Source: Endomychus coccineus (Eukaryota > Arthropoda > Insecta > Coleoptera > Endomychidae). Taken from it: DNA of 64,000 nucleotides. The notes under the pieces are model-generated. The model did no database searches. It was not told the DNA's origin and saw only the letters and a list, made by a program, of their open reading frames with translations. The position numbers and the translations under genes are program-made. Numbering within the stretch: the first letter of the stretch is position 1; every line of letters begins with the position of its first letter. The stretch covers positions 2,232,001-2,296,000 of the forward strand of contig OY294072.1 in assembly GCA_958510875.1 (NCBI GenBank), read 5' to 3'. Of this stretch, positions 9,138-19,800 are shown piece by piece.

Positions 9138-9791
9138 CTAGTATAGAATTAATTTTTTGGGTATATTCACAGGATTTGGAGATATACGTTTCACAGAGCC
9201 CTGCTTTGTTGTTGTGGATGATGAGGGTCTCTTCTTAGAAGGTTGCACAGATGTCATCCGTCGTTCTAACGCCTCCACTTCACTAGTAATTTCATTTAGA
9301 CGCATGTTCACACTGTTAAATGTGTTATTGATCTCTTTCAATTCATTACTGTTCTCCCTCACACTATCACTGATTGTTTTATACTCTGATTTTATATAGA
9401 TCCCCATTCCATTATATTTATTCTGAATGTCCATCAGATGTTTATCAATGTTGAGAATAACCTTCTCATTCGTTAAGTTATGTTCATCCAGATCCTTGTT
9501 GATATCTTCGATCAAATTATCAACCCTAACATTGAAGGTATCTTTAAGACTGGTTTCCGTTTTCAGATTCATGTTGAGTGTTAATTTATCAACATATACT
9601 TTATTTGCAACATCTCCATCATCATTCGGTGATTTTACGTTGCACAATCTACGATTTTCCATATCATAACTTCCATCGCTCGTTAGGAATAATCCTTGTC
9701 CGTGAACTTGTTTCAAATTATTATTAAATACATTTGTATCATATGTCCACATGGGAGAGGAGGCTCTGCCAAACCTATCCATTGAAACCAT
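9138..9791 (-). CDS. fibre-like coiled-coil protein (copy A, intact)
   Basis: 217 residues. After a short N-terminus, residues 30-45 (HGQGLFLTSDGSYDM) and 49-68 (LCNVKSPNDDGDVANKVYVD) match the stem motif of phage and adenovirus-like fibres (N-V-xxP-D-xDA-xxKxYVD). Residues about 75-185 are heptad-rich coiled coil; the tail is Ser/Thr/Lys-rich (KKRPSSSTTTKQGSVKR). The best reading is a trimeric spike or fibre, by motif only. The start overlaps the end of the upstream DUF8207-like gene by 17 nt, suggesting coupled expression. Confidence 0.7.
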   Translation of the reverse strand: MVSMDRFGRASSPMWTYDTNVFNNNLKQVHGQGLFLTSDGSYDMENRRLCNVKSPNDDGDVANKVYVDKLTLNMNLKTETSLKDTFNVRVDNLIEDINKDLDEHNLTNEKVILNIDKHLMDIQNKYNGMGIYIKSEYKTISDSVRENSNELKEINNTFNSVNMRLNEITSEVEALERRMTSVQPSKKRPSSSTTTKQGSVKRISPNPVNIPKKLILY

Positions 9792-10837
9792 CTTTATAAC
9801 TGTGATGAATTTGTCTTACACCTGGTTTTTGTTCAATTACCCCTGCCTCTATCAATTCTTCTATTATAGAGATTATCTCGTTGTGATGATTATGGTTACC
9901 TGCATGCGAGGATGCAACAAGAAGTCTCAGTCTGTCCACAATTTCGTTAACGTCATCCCAATAAACATATTCGATATGTTTCTCGTTATATTCAAGCATA
10001 TCATTTTGATATATGCACTTCCAGTGTGTGTTTTGGCTCTGGGTCTTTTCATGGAATTAATCAAAGGTTTCAGTAAATTTTTGTATTTTACAATGTTTCT
10101 TATTCGATCAGCTGGATCGTTATTACGTCTATGGGCACTAGTCATTTCCATCATTTGACTGTAATTTTTCCCATCTTCCACAGTGTAAGTATCAGGTAGG
10201 ACATCTCTGTAAAATATCAAATTATACAGTCCTGTGGTACCCTTGAACGGAGTACCCTTGATAATAATATTACTCTCACTATCAAACTCTATAGGCTGAT
10301 TACCCATGAACCATTCGTCTAAAGTTGAATTATATTGCAAACCCATTTTATCATCATATCTCTTAACATCATCATCCAATAGGTATCCTTCCAAGTAATA
10401 ACGTGCTAATGTGGGGTATTGTTGCAGAAACTCCTCTGTAGCCTCTGCATTATCTTTCTTATGTTTTCTTAATTCTTCACGAATCTGATCGATAGTAGGT
10501 TCGGGGGTAAACACATCTTCCTCAGTATTTTGGGGGTTATATACGAATTCTTCCCCTTCAGTTACAATATTTGGGATTGGTTTGTTCTCCATTTGTGTTG
10601 CTGTAGAAACAATACTTTTAGGTTTAACCAACGAATTTTGTTTGATTATTTCAGCATTTTTCGCAATTTCCTCCTGAGGCTTAGATACATTCCTGACATA
10701 TTATTTAGAATCTCATCATTTTCGGCTTCACCCAATTTCACAGCCATATATTTTTTCCTCACAACGTTTGCTAACTCCCAAATTTTTTTCTTCAATTGTT
10801 GTTTTTCTTTAAGCATGTTACTCACACCCTCGTCCAT
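9775..10837 (-). pseudogene. DUF8207-like protein with N-terminal coiled coil (copy A, frameshifted)
   Basis: The N-terminal ORF (10837-10646) encodes a small coiled coil (KEKQQLKKKIWELANVVRKK). The main ORF (10631-9927, then 9999-9775) has TIDQIREEL, GLQYNSTLDEWFMGN, the GTTGLYNLIF region and YVYWDDVNEIVDRLRLLVAS with IEELIEAGVIEQ. The last motif recalls the domain I know as DUF8207 from arthropod and cnidarian element proteins. A one-base loss in a T run near 9999-10005 breaks the main ORF. The two ORFs are in different frames here and in copy C. The role is unknown. Confidence 0.65.
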
Positions 10838-10879
10838 GCTGAGCGGTTTGCCTATTCCAAATGAAATAATATATACATG

Positions 10880-11605
10880 TTAGATGTATATATAACTATC
10901 AAAACCTTTGCGATAACGTCCTTTGTTCATATCACAGTCTTTGTTTATCATAAGGAATCCATATTTATCTTTCCAACATACGCTACATATCTCTCTGAAT
11001 TTCTCGAGTGACATGTCGGTACTTACATGATCGGTGAATATATGTTTCAAATTGAGTTCATCCTGTTTGAAAATAATCAAGCAATTGGCATTGTCGCGCA
11101 ATCCATGTTTTGGACATTTAGCAAAAGACTGTCAAAGATAGAAACTATCAATTGAGTTGTGTCTCCCTCTTGAAAAATAAGCACGAATTTTCTCCTGTTT
11201 CTCAAACATCACGTCATCGAATATTATTATCGAATTAGGCCTCGCTCCTGTGGGGTCTATGACCTCATCACTTTCGGTACAAGGAAAATATCCAAGCCCC
11301 TCAATTTTCTTCAATGTCTCCTTTAGTAACTGGTATTTTGGTTGGTGTAAAGACTTTGAATATATGTACACGTTTTCAAATTTCAGGCCGTTAGCATCTA
11401 ACAATAGAGATAACATCACATTTGTTTTCCCACAATTACTTGGACCACAGATTATTGTTCGTAAAGTATTTGGCAGCAAAGAGCTGTGACGTTGTGATTG
11501 TTCAATATTTTCAATGCTTAGTCCTAAATTCATACTATTCAACAAGTCTTTCTGCTTGACAATCTTCATGTTGTCTAGAGGAGCATCGAAATCATACTGA
11601 AACAT
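10880..11605 (-). pseudogene. A32-like DNA packaging ATPase (copy A, one nonsense codon)
   Basis: FtsK/HerA-type packaging ATPase of Polintons and large DNA viruses. Walker A is GPSNCGKT, Walker B SIIIFDD, followed by FSRGRHNSIDSFYL. A single TGC>TGA change (11132-11134) after SFYL truncates it to 157 residues. The rest (QSFAKCPKHGLRDNANCLII onward) remains open to 10880. Copy C is intact at the same codon. A TAGTATATAAA-type box is at 11622-11634. Confidence 0.9.
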
Positions 11606-11621
11606 ATGTTAATAAGCATTT

Positions 11622-11634
11622 GTTTATATACTAG
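11622..11634 (-). promoter_or_regulatory. TATA-like box before ATPase gene (A)
   Basis: The minus strand reads CTAGTATATAAAC 17 nt before the ATPase start. The same string lies at 45118-45130 before the ATPase of C. Confidence 0.55.
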
Positions 11635-11739
11635 TTGATGATGTTATATTGTGTATGTCCGATCACGCGGTTAGGTACTTCTACGCTTCTCTCAAAATCA
11701 GGTATCAAATACGTGTTGAATAGGTATGAATGATGGAGC

Positions 11740-11935
11740 ACGTGCTAAACACGTGTCTGAGTATTGAAGCATGTGTCTGAATACATGTCTGAGTAGAGCA
11801 TGTCTCTGAATGTTGAAGCACGTGCTTAAGACGTGTCTGATTATTGAAACACGTGTCTGAACATGTGACTGAACACGTGTCCTAATGTTGGAGCACGTGT
11901 CGGAGTGTTGAATCACGAGATGAAACATGTGCATG
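11740..11935. repeat. degenerate CACGTG minisatellite (A)
   Basis: Scattered units of ACACGTGTCTGAATGTTGA type appear, with variants such as GCACGTGCTTAAGACGTGTC. It sits just beyond the ATPase promoter, in the same place as the fresh array 44525-45025 in C, and looks like a decayed version. The ORF 11698-11934 is a repeat translation. Confidence 0.7.
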
Positions 11936-12001
11936 AATGTACTACCTATTCACTTTTTACACCTTATGTATTCAACAGTCTTATAACTTCAATTTTACAG
12001 T

Positions 12002-13640
12002 GTGATGAATAATGAGTAGATATCATTATTATCACTTGCATTTCATTCCTCATCTGACCATCATAGTTCGTGAACGATGATGACGTCATCATCGTTCGTG
12101 AACTATGGTCGCCGGATTGAATCAGTTACTGTCATCGGTTCGAAGCAGTGACGTCATCATCGTTCGTGAATCATGGTCGCCGGATTGAATCAGTTACTGT
12201 CATCGGTTCGAAGCAGTGACGTCATCATCGTTCGTAAACTATGGTCGCCGGATTGAAACAATGAATGCCTCCCGTGACGTCATCATCGTTCGTAAACTAT
12301 GATCGCAGGATCTTCAATTCAATGAAATTAACATTCTGCATATCAAGACTTTTCATTTGATACCTATAAAGCTATGGTTGACATTCATAGATCCGTCATG
12401 ACAGTTCGCGTGTAAGATGCTTCATGGATCCACCACGTCACGCCCTCCAAGACGCGACATGACACCTCGATGAAGACCTCCCATGACAGACACCATGACA
12501 ACTCTTTCCCCCACCATGATGCTCTATGGTTTTGAGTTGGGTTAGCTCTATAACCTTCAGCTCTATGGTACGTGATAGCCACCATGACACCTTGTGACAG
12601 ACACTCCGTCGAAGTGACAGACACCATATCTCACCGCGTGACAGATCATGTGATTTCAAAACCGTACGAGTCGCATGAGTCGGACGAGTCAAACCGGTGG
12701 CGACACCTCCACGAAGCAGCCTGTACCCATAGCCCACCATGACAGCTTTCACGTGGTGGCGACACCTACACGAAGCAACCTGTACCTTTGGTTCGCCATG
12801 ACAGCTGTCACGTGGTGGTGACCCCTACACGAAGCAACCTGTACTTTTGGTCCGCCATGACAGCTGTCATGTGGTTGCGACATCTCCATGAAGCAGCTTG
12901 TACCTTCGATGACAGCTGTCACGTGGTGGTGACATCTTCATGAAGCAGCCTGTACCTTTGGACCAAGGGTAGAGATTGTTTCCTAGAGGTGGCGGAGCCC
13001 CCTCCACGAAGCAGTCTGTACCTTGGGTTCACCATGACAGCTGTCATGTGGTTGTGACATCTGCACGAAGCAATTTGTACTTTAGGACCTCCATGACAGC
13101 TGGATCTTATGGTCACCATGACAGCTGTCACTTGGTGGCGACATCTCTACGAAGCAATCTGTACCTTATGGTCGCCATGACAGCTGGACCCTATGGTCGC
13201 CATGACAGCTGAACCTTATGGTCGCCATGACAGCTGGTCCTTATGGTTGCCGTGACAGCTGGTTCTTATGGTCGCCATGACAGCTGGTCCTTATGGTCGC
13301 CATGACAGCTGGTCCTTATGGTCGCCATGACAGCTGGTCCTTATGGTCGCCATGACAGCTGGACCTTATGATCGCCATGACAGCTGGACCTTATGGTCGC
13401 CACGACAGCTGGACCTTATGGTCGCCATGACAGTTGTACCGTAGGGCCGCCATGCTGTCATGTGTTAGTCACGTGACTCTGTACATGTGACACACTTTTT
13501 ATACACACCCTGTATACTCTTTACAAATAAAATCCTTATCACCTACATCCTTTCAAAACTGATAAGGACAAGCTCACACCGGATGCACATCGACAGCTAG
13601 ACCGGATATCCTGTCGCAGGACGCGCCCAGTTCATCTACT
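12002..13640. repeat. right terminal inverted repeat of element A
   Basis: This is the reverse complement of 1151-2560 with more internal units. From inside out: the palindrome and 65-bp repeats (about 12050-12312), the 60-bp minisatellite (about 12660-13100), the 25-bp minisatellite (about 13100-13455), and the unique outer end finishing GTTCATCTACT. ORFs 12385-12752, 12919-13131 and 12976-13212 are repeat translations. Confidence 0.88.
12050..12312. repeat. 65-bp repeats with TGACGTCA palindrome (A, right)
   Basis: A near-perfect palindrome at about 12064-12107 is followed by three units containing CAGTGACGTCATCATCGTTC and GGTCGCCGGATTGAATCAGT. This is the mirror of 2325-2515 with one extra unit. 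Confidence 0.75.
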
Positions 13641-13646
13641 GATACT
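13641..13646. repeat. target-site duplication of element A, right copy
   Basis: GATACT follows the last TIR base and equals 1145-1150. Confidence 0.93.
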
Positions 13647-13941
13647 TGCAGCGACATCTACAAACGAAGGGTTGTGTCATATACAACGAAGAACATAAAT
13701 AAACAGGAATCTGATCTCATACTAAATTGACAACAATATCTCAATTGTTGACTAATTGTGTAAATATTATTGCTAAAAGGTTCAGAGTTATAGTGGAAGG
13801 GCACTGAGGAAGTATCATGAGAATCGTAGTTGTTTTATAGAAGCATCGATCAACTGGATTAAATTATATATTATCACCAATTTATCCAGAAATAAACAAA
13901 TTACGAATGAATGTTCTTAACAAAAGTTGTTCATAATCTAA

Positions 13942-14208
13942 TCATTCATAAAGGGAAATCAACCGTGGGGTTCTATTAAACAATTTGGGAAAATCGAAAC
14001 CACGTGTTTCCAAAACGATATTAATTGCTTATATACGGAAATCGAAAAGCGTAAACAACAAATGACTTTAAGAAATCGATCAAACCAACAATTGAGTAAA
14101 CGTATAGAACATTTATGGAAGAAAATCGATGAAGGTAAAGTAGGAACGAATATAATTAGTTGCATAACTTTACTCGATTATATCTCCGAAAAACTGGAAG
14201 TCATATAG
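13942..14208 (+). pseudogene. unrecognised coding-like fragment
   Basis: An 88-codon open frame, without a clear start, runs to TAG 14206-14208. It is charged and helical in character (TEIEKRKQQMTLRNRSNQQL, then KRIEHLWKKIDEGK). I recognise no family. The composition would suit a retroelement gag or a coiled-coil protein. An LTR-like promoter lies 350 nt downstream, so it may be a relic of a retroelement. Confidence 0.3.
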
Positions 14209-14468
14209 GTGAAAACGTAACCGTCTGTTGATAAGATGTTAAGGATCAGTTCAAACTATAATTCCGAATTATTAACATCGAATTATGAAATTTAAAACTT
14301 AGAACTTACGGACAATTTCACGGGTTTATCCATGATTGTAAGTTGATCTTAATTGTTCAGTAGACCGCGGGGAAAATTAGCTACATTTTGATATGTAACT
14401 CGAGTAGGTGGTGTTACGCTATCCGCAATTAACTCACATAAAAACGTCAATTAGGTTCAGTGACCAGT

Positions 14469-15523
14469 GTGGGAAATATATTCGGACATGAACTTGATCA
14501 TACGTATAACAACGGGAGGTAAATTTGGTTGGGAACGCTGAAGTGATCTGGAAATGTATAAAAGGGATCGAAATCGAATTGATCATTCTCTCAAGTTATT
14601 TCAATCAAATTACACATAAGTACCTAGTAGTGGCTAGTAAATCTTAATGAAGTTAGTGAAACATATCCAGTGCAATAATTAATTCGTGATATGAAGTAAT
14701 GTGAATTACTGTGAGTAGTAGCAGACCTGTAGAGTCATACCTGAATCAATTACGAGTTAGCTGGTGAGTCTATTCGATGAATTTGATGCAATTGTGATAG
14801 TTCATATCATTTGAAATGTTTCAAATAATTTATTCTTCAAATTCATAATTTCGAGTCAGTGTTAGTCACAATGATGTTTAATTCAAGTAGCATACAACTT
14901 CAATAGCTTCACTAATCAGAATTTAATTCAATTTCAAATAGTAAAGTTAAATTGTTTATATAAGGCATTGGCGTACTTAGAGTATTTTTGGAATAAGAAT
15001 TGGACAAGTCATCACATTCAATTCTATAGGATTCATTACCGATTAGCTAATGCAAGTTGAAACAAACTAGAGCAATTATAGTGAATAATTACTCGTTCAT
15101 GAGTGACATGTGAATGAAAGTTCGATATAAACTGATTAAGAGTGTTGTTCAAGTCATTCATTCAATTAAAGTTATTGAAGGGCATTGTATTCGAAAGTAT
15201 GTGGAGTCAATGTAATTAGGGTAATTACATATCATATGAACATATTCTGAGGAGTACAATTGGTTTGAACTGTATATAGATTATAAATGATAGTGAGGAC
15301 TTACATTTTTGGATTGATAGTAATTTTGCAACTTTATCAATTACTGTATATTTAGGTTAAGGATTTATTGCATATTATAACATTTATTGAGAGGGCAAGT
15401 TATTCTATAGCTTTGAGAGTTGTTCAATTGTTAATTTAAACATCTTGTCAAACATATTCATTATTAAAGATTCACTAGAATCATTGTTCGCCCCGGAATC
15501 TCATATACTATTCACACAACGGT
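14469..15523 (+). other. possible solo LTR or retroelement relic
   Basis: The stretch starts TGTGGGAAATATATTCGG and contains a good TATA box with initiator (14557 and 14583). It ends near CATATACTATTCACACA, giving TG...CA ends. No second copy is in the window and no duplication was confirmed, so the limits are guesses. Otherwise it is AT-rich without long ORFs. Confidence 0.25.
14557..14590 (+). promoter_or_regulatory. TATA box and initiator-like site
   Basis: TATAAAAGG at 14557-14565 is followed 26 bases later by TCATTC at 14583, the spacing expected of an arthropod core promoter. No intact gene follows. Confidence 0.4.
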
Positions 15524-16153
15524 ATTGGTTGTGATATCAATTTATTTATTACTTCAAATAAAAATTTTTAGAAAATTGAACCTATGATTTTATTACACCA
15601 ATACCATCACTTCCAACCAGACCCAAACGGGGAACGAAATGTATTTTAATAATAATTAGCGAATAACCTAATTTCAGTATAAAATAACAATTATTTTTAG
15701 TCAAAGTACAGCTACTTTTTCATCTATCGATTATTAATATTTTCTTATTGATTATTTCTAACTTTCTTTTAGATGTTCATCAAAGAAAAACTATCTCCAC
15801 TGAACGCACAAGTCTACAAAATCCAACAAGTAAATTAAAATCATATTCCATATACATTTATTATTGTTATATTATGTACATTGTTGTATTTTTTTTAATT
15901 AATGAAAATTGCATATCTATACTTCTGATATTCACATAGTGTAAAATTTTCTTAATTTTCGGGAGTTGAATAATTAAACGAAAATTTGAGAAAATGTATA
16001 ACAGACAATTTACAATCATTAATATTAACAAATTCTTCCCCCTCACTTCACCATTCCAAAAGCGTAAGAACTACTACCTTCAAATATATCCCACAGTATG
16101 GTTGAACAATTTCCAAGTGCTTCAGAATAGTAACAAATGATACTCGGTTAACA
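15524..16153. other. AT-rich non-coding stretch
   Basis: Nothing firm is seen. A possible short exon lies at 15773-15830: it follows the acceptor-like TTCTTTTAG and is followed by the donor-like GTAAAT. Two frames are open, so coding status cannot be decided. Confidence 0.3.
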
Positions 16154-16398
16154 ATGGTGAGTAGGTACAAGATTGAAGTAATTGTTGCAGTAAGTATACG
16201 TAAATTCTTTCTCAAAGGGTGAGAGTTTTGAAGAAGTTAATACACGTTGCCGTTCAGTCCATGAACTAATAAAATACAAACAAAACTCTTTACATTTCAG
16301 AATTCATCGAATTGCATTTTGGGAATAGATACTTTCGATTTGTTAGAAACAGAAAGTAATTTTCCCGCATACAGAAAAAATGAACGGTTTTCTATAAG
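16154..16398 (+). CDS. possible two-exon coding fragment, unrecognised
   Basis: Exon 1 (16154-16189) starts ATGGTGAGTAGGTACAAG and ends at GCA before a consensus donor GTAAGT. Exon 2 (16301-16398) follows TTTACATTTCAG, is open in the joined frame for 32 codons (NSSNCILGIDTFDLLE and so on), and ends before GTAACT. The splice signals are better than chance would usually give, but a third exon was not found with certainty. Part of the first intron is repeated in degenerate form about 310 bp downstream (near 16500-16560). A small host gene or a pseudogene are both possible. Confidence 0.3.
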
Positions 16399-16873
16399 GT
16401 AACTTCCTCTGCTTACATTGAATATAGGTGGAAGGTACTTCCGAAGAAATAGAGTTTTCTTCATTCAAATAAGTAATGAAATTGATACTCGATTAATACT
16501 GGTGATGACTTTTGAACAATACATGTTGCCTTTCAGTCGATAAGCTGATACTAATTTTATATTCTTTCTTTTGAAATTGAATGATACAGAGACACATGTT
16601 ACTTTTCAAGAAGTTGATACACTTGCACCCCACAATCAATGTACACGCACCTTTTACTTTTGACTTGCAATATTTCATATCCGTTGTACATTATTCTACG
16701 AGTAACGTAAAATAAAGTTCTTTCAAATCCAGCAAAGTAGTTGTACACCGACTTCGTTGATTGAATTATATAACCTACGTCACGAATTCAAGAGAGTACT
16801 TTAGAACTACACTTTCGATCAAGATTTGACTCCATTTCAATTTCATACATCTATGAATACCCACCACACTCTA
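16399..16873. other. AT-rich spacer before the satellite
   Basis: It contains a degenerate duplicate of 16195-16290 (ACATGTTGCCTTTCAGTCGA) and no supported gene. The minus-strand ORF 16493-16678 has no recognisable features. Confidence 0.4.
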
Positions 16874-19800
16874 GTATACTAAAATCGTTATTGGAACAGC
16901 AATTAACATGAATTATGGTTCGGGATATTCAGAAATATGTTTCAAATTTGAATCCGGGACTAAAAATGATTTTGAAGTCCTCTTGGCTGAACGCGAACAC
17001 TCCTGGATCTGAAGATGTCATATCTTCAGTTTTCGAGATGAACTCGACAATATACGAGGCGAATGAATCGTCGATCTGGACGTTTACATTGAGTATACTA
17101 AAATCGTTCTAAGAACGGCTGATGACATAAACTATGGATCGGGATGTTCAGAAATATGTTTCAAATTTGAATCCGGGAATAAAATCGATTTTAGAATTCT
17201 CTTGGCTAAACGCGTACACTCATGGATCTGGAGATGTCCTATCTTCAGTTTTCGAGATGAATGCGAAAATGTACGAAGCGAATGAATCGTCGATCTAGAC
17301 GTCAACATTGGGTATACTAAAATCGTTATAAGGACAGCTATCGACATGAACTATGGGTCACGATGTTCAGAACTATGTTTTAAATTTGAATCCGGGATCA
17401 AAACTGTTTTCAATATCCTCTTGGCTGAACGCGTACTCTCCTGGATCTGAAGATGTACAAGGCGAATGAATTGTCGATCTAGACGTTCACATTGGGTATA
17501 CTAGGATCGTTATAAGAACAGCTAATGACATAAACTATTGGTCGGTATAATCAGAAATATGTTTCAAATTCGAATCCGGGACTAAAATCGATTTTAGAAT
17601 CCTTTCCGCTTAACGCGTACACTCATGGATCTGAAGATGTCATATCTTCAGTTTTCGAGATTAACGCGACGATGTACGAGGCAAACGAATCGTCGATCTA
17701 GACGTTTACATTGAGTATACTCAAATCGTTTTTAGAACAGCCATCGACATGAACTATGGGTCGGGATATTCAGAACTATGTTATAAATTCGAATCCGGGA
17801 CTAGAAATGAGTTTAGATTCCTCTTGGCTGAACGCGTACACTCCTGAATCTGGGGTTGTCATATCTTGAGTTATGGAGATAAACGCGGAAATGTACAAGG
17901 CGAACGAATCGATGATCTAGACGTTTACATTGGGTATACTAAAATCGTCATTAGAACAGTTATCGACATGAACTATGGTTCGGGATGTTCAAAATAATGT
18001 TTTAAATTTGAATCCGGGACGTAAGATGATTTTAGAATCCTCTTGGCTGGACGCGTACACTCCTGGATCTGAAGATGTCATATCTTCAGTTTTCGAGAGG
18101 AACGCGACGATGTACGAAGCGAACGAATCGTCGATCTAGACGTTTACATTGGGTATACTCAAATCGTTATTAGAACAGCCATCAACATAAATCATGAGTC
18201 GGGATTTCCAGAAATATGTTTTAAATTCGAATATGGTTCTAAAAATGATTTTATAATCCCCGTAGCTGAACGCGTACACTCCTGCATCTGGAGATGTCAT
18301 ATCTTGTGTTTTCAAGAATAACTCGACAATGTTCGAAGCGAATGAATCGTCGATCTTGACGTTCACATTGGATATACTTAAATCATTATAAGAACAGCTA
18401 TTGACATAAACTATGGGTCGGGATGTTCAGAAATACGTTTCAAATCTGAATCCAGGACTAAAAATGATTTTAGAATCCTCTTGGCTAAACGCGTACACTC
18501 CTGGTTCTGAAAATGTCATTTCTTCAGTTATCGAGATAAACGCGACAAAGAACAAAGCGAACAAGTCGTCGATCTAGACGTCTACATTGAGTATACTAAA
18601 ATCGTTATTAGAATAGCTATTGACATGTACAATGTGTCTGAATTTCCAGAAGTATGTGTTACCAATTTGAATGCGGAACTAAAAATGATTTTAAAGTACT
18701 CTCGTCCAAACGCGTACACACCTGAATCTGACGATGTCATACTTTCAGTTTTCGAGATAAACGCGATATTGCACGAAGCGAATGAATCGTCGATCCAGAC
18801 GTTCACATTTGGTATACTGAAATCGTTATATGAACACTTATCGACATGAACTATGGGTCGGAATGTTCAGAAATATGTTTTAAATTTGAATCCGGGACTA
18901 AAAATGATTTCAGAATCCTCTGAACTAAACGCGTACACTCCTGAATCTGAAGATGTCATATCCTCAGTTTTCGAGACAAACGCGACATTGTACGAAGCGA
19001 ACGAGTCGTCGATTTAGATGCTTACATTGGGTATAATAAAATCGTTATACGATCACCTATCGACATGAACCATGGGTAGGGATGTCCAGGCGAATGAATC
19101 GCCGATCTAGGTGTTTACATTGGGTATATTAAAATTGTTATAAGAACAGCTATTGACATGAACTATGGGTCGGGATGATCAGAAAATGTTTCAAATTTGA
19201 ATCCGGGACATGAAATGATTTCAGAATTCGCGTACACACATGGATCTGAAGATGTCATGGCTATTGACAGGTCCGGATTTTTAAAAATATGTTACAAATT
19301 TGAATCCGAGACTAAAAATGATTTAAAAATCCTCTTATCCAAACGCGTACACTCCTGTATCTGAAGATGTCATTTTTTCTGTTTCCGAGATAAACGCGAC
19401 AATGCACGAAGCGAATGAATCGTCGATCCAGACGTTCACATTGGGTATACTGAAATCGTTATATGAACAGCTATCGTCATGAACTAAGGGTCGGGATGTT
19501 CAGAAATATGTTTTAAATTTGAATCTGGGACTAAAAATGATTCCAAAATCATCTCAGCTAAGCGCGTACACTCCTGTATCCGAAGGTGTCATCTTCAGTT
19601 TCCGAGATTAACGCGAAAATGTACAAAGCGAATGAATCGTCGATCTGGACGTTTCCATTGATTATACTGAAATTGTTATCAGAACAGCTTTTGACATGAA
19701 CTATGGGTTGGGATGTTCAGAAATATGTTTCAAATTTGAATCCAGGGCTAAAATCGATTCCAGAATCCTCTTGGCTGAACGGGTACACTCATGGATCTGA

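Larger units (their letters stand above)
1151..13640. mobile_element. element A: complete Polinton-type element without DNA polymerase B
   Basis: A 12,490-bp insertion is bounded by TIRs that begin AGTAGATGAACTGGGCGCGT and end with the exact reverse complement; the first 74 bases match perfectly. It is flanked by GATACT duplications. Between the TIRs lie the virion and integration genes, nearly all on the minus strand from ATPase (11605) to the MSV199 gene (3317), plus one small plus-strand membrane-protein ORF. Integrase, PLA2/pX and fibre genes are open. ATPase, DUF8207-like, protease, penton, major capsid and MSV199 genes carry stops, frameshifts or deletions. No PolB motif-bearing ORF exists, and the coding block (about 2.7-11.6 kb) is filled by other genes. 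The usual family size is 15-20 kb, with a PolB of roughly 1,000 residues or more. The perfect duplication means the ends have not been trimmed. Confidence 0.93.

Noticed and set aside
10530..10883. 117-codon plus-strand ORF (also 9751-10158, 39874-40362)
   Set aside because: Antisense shadows of the DUF8207-like and fibre genes.
2600..11700. Hidden or fragmented DNA polymerase B
   Set aside because: I looked for long ORFs and for YGDTDS- or DxxSLYP-type motifs in the listed frames and found none. The space is occupied by other genes.
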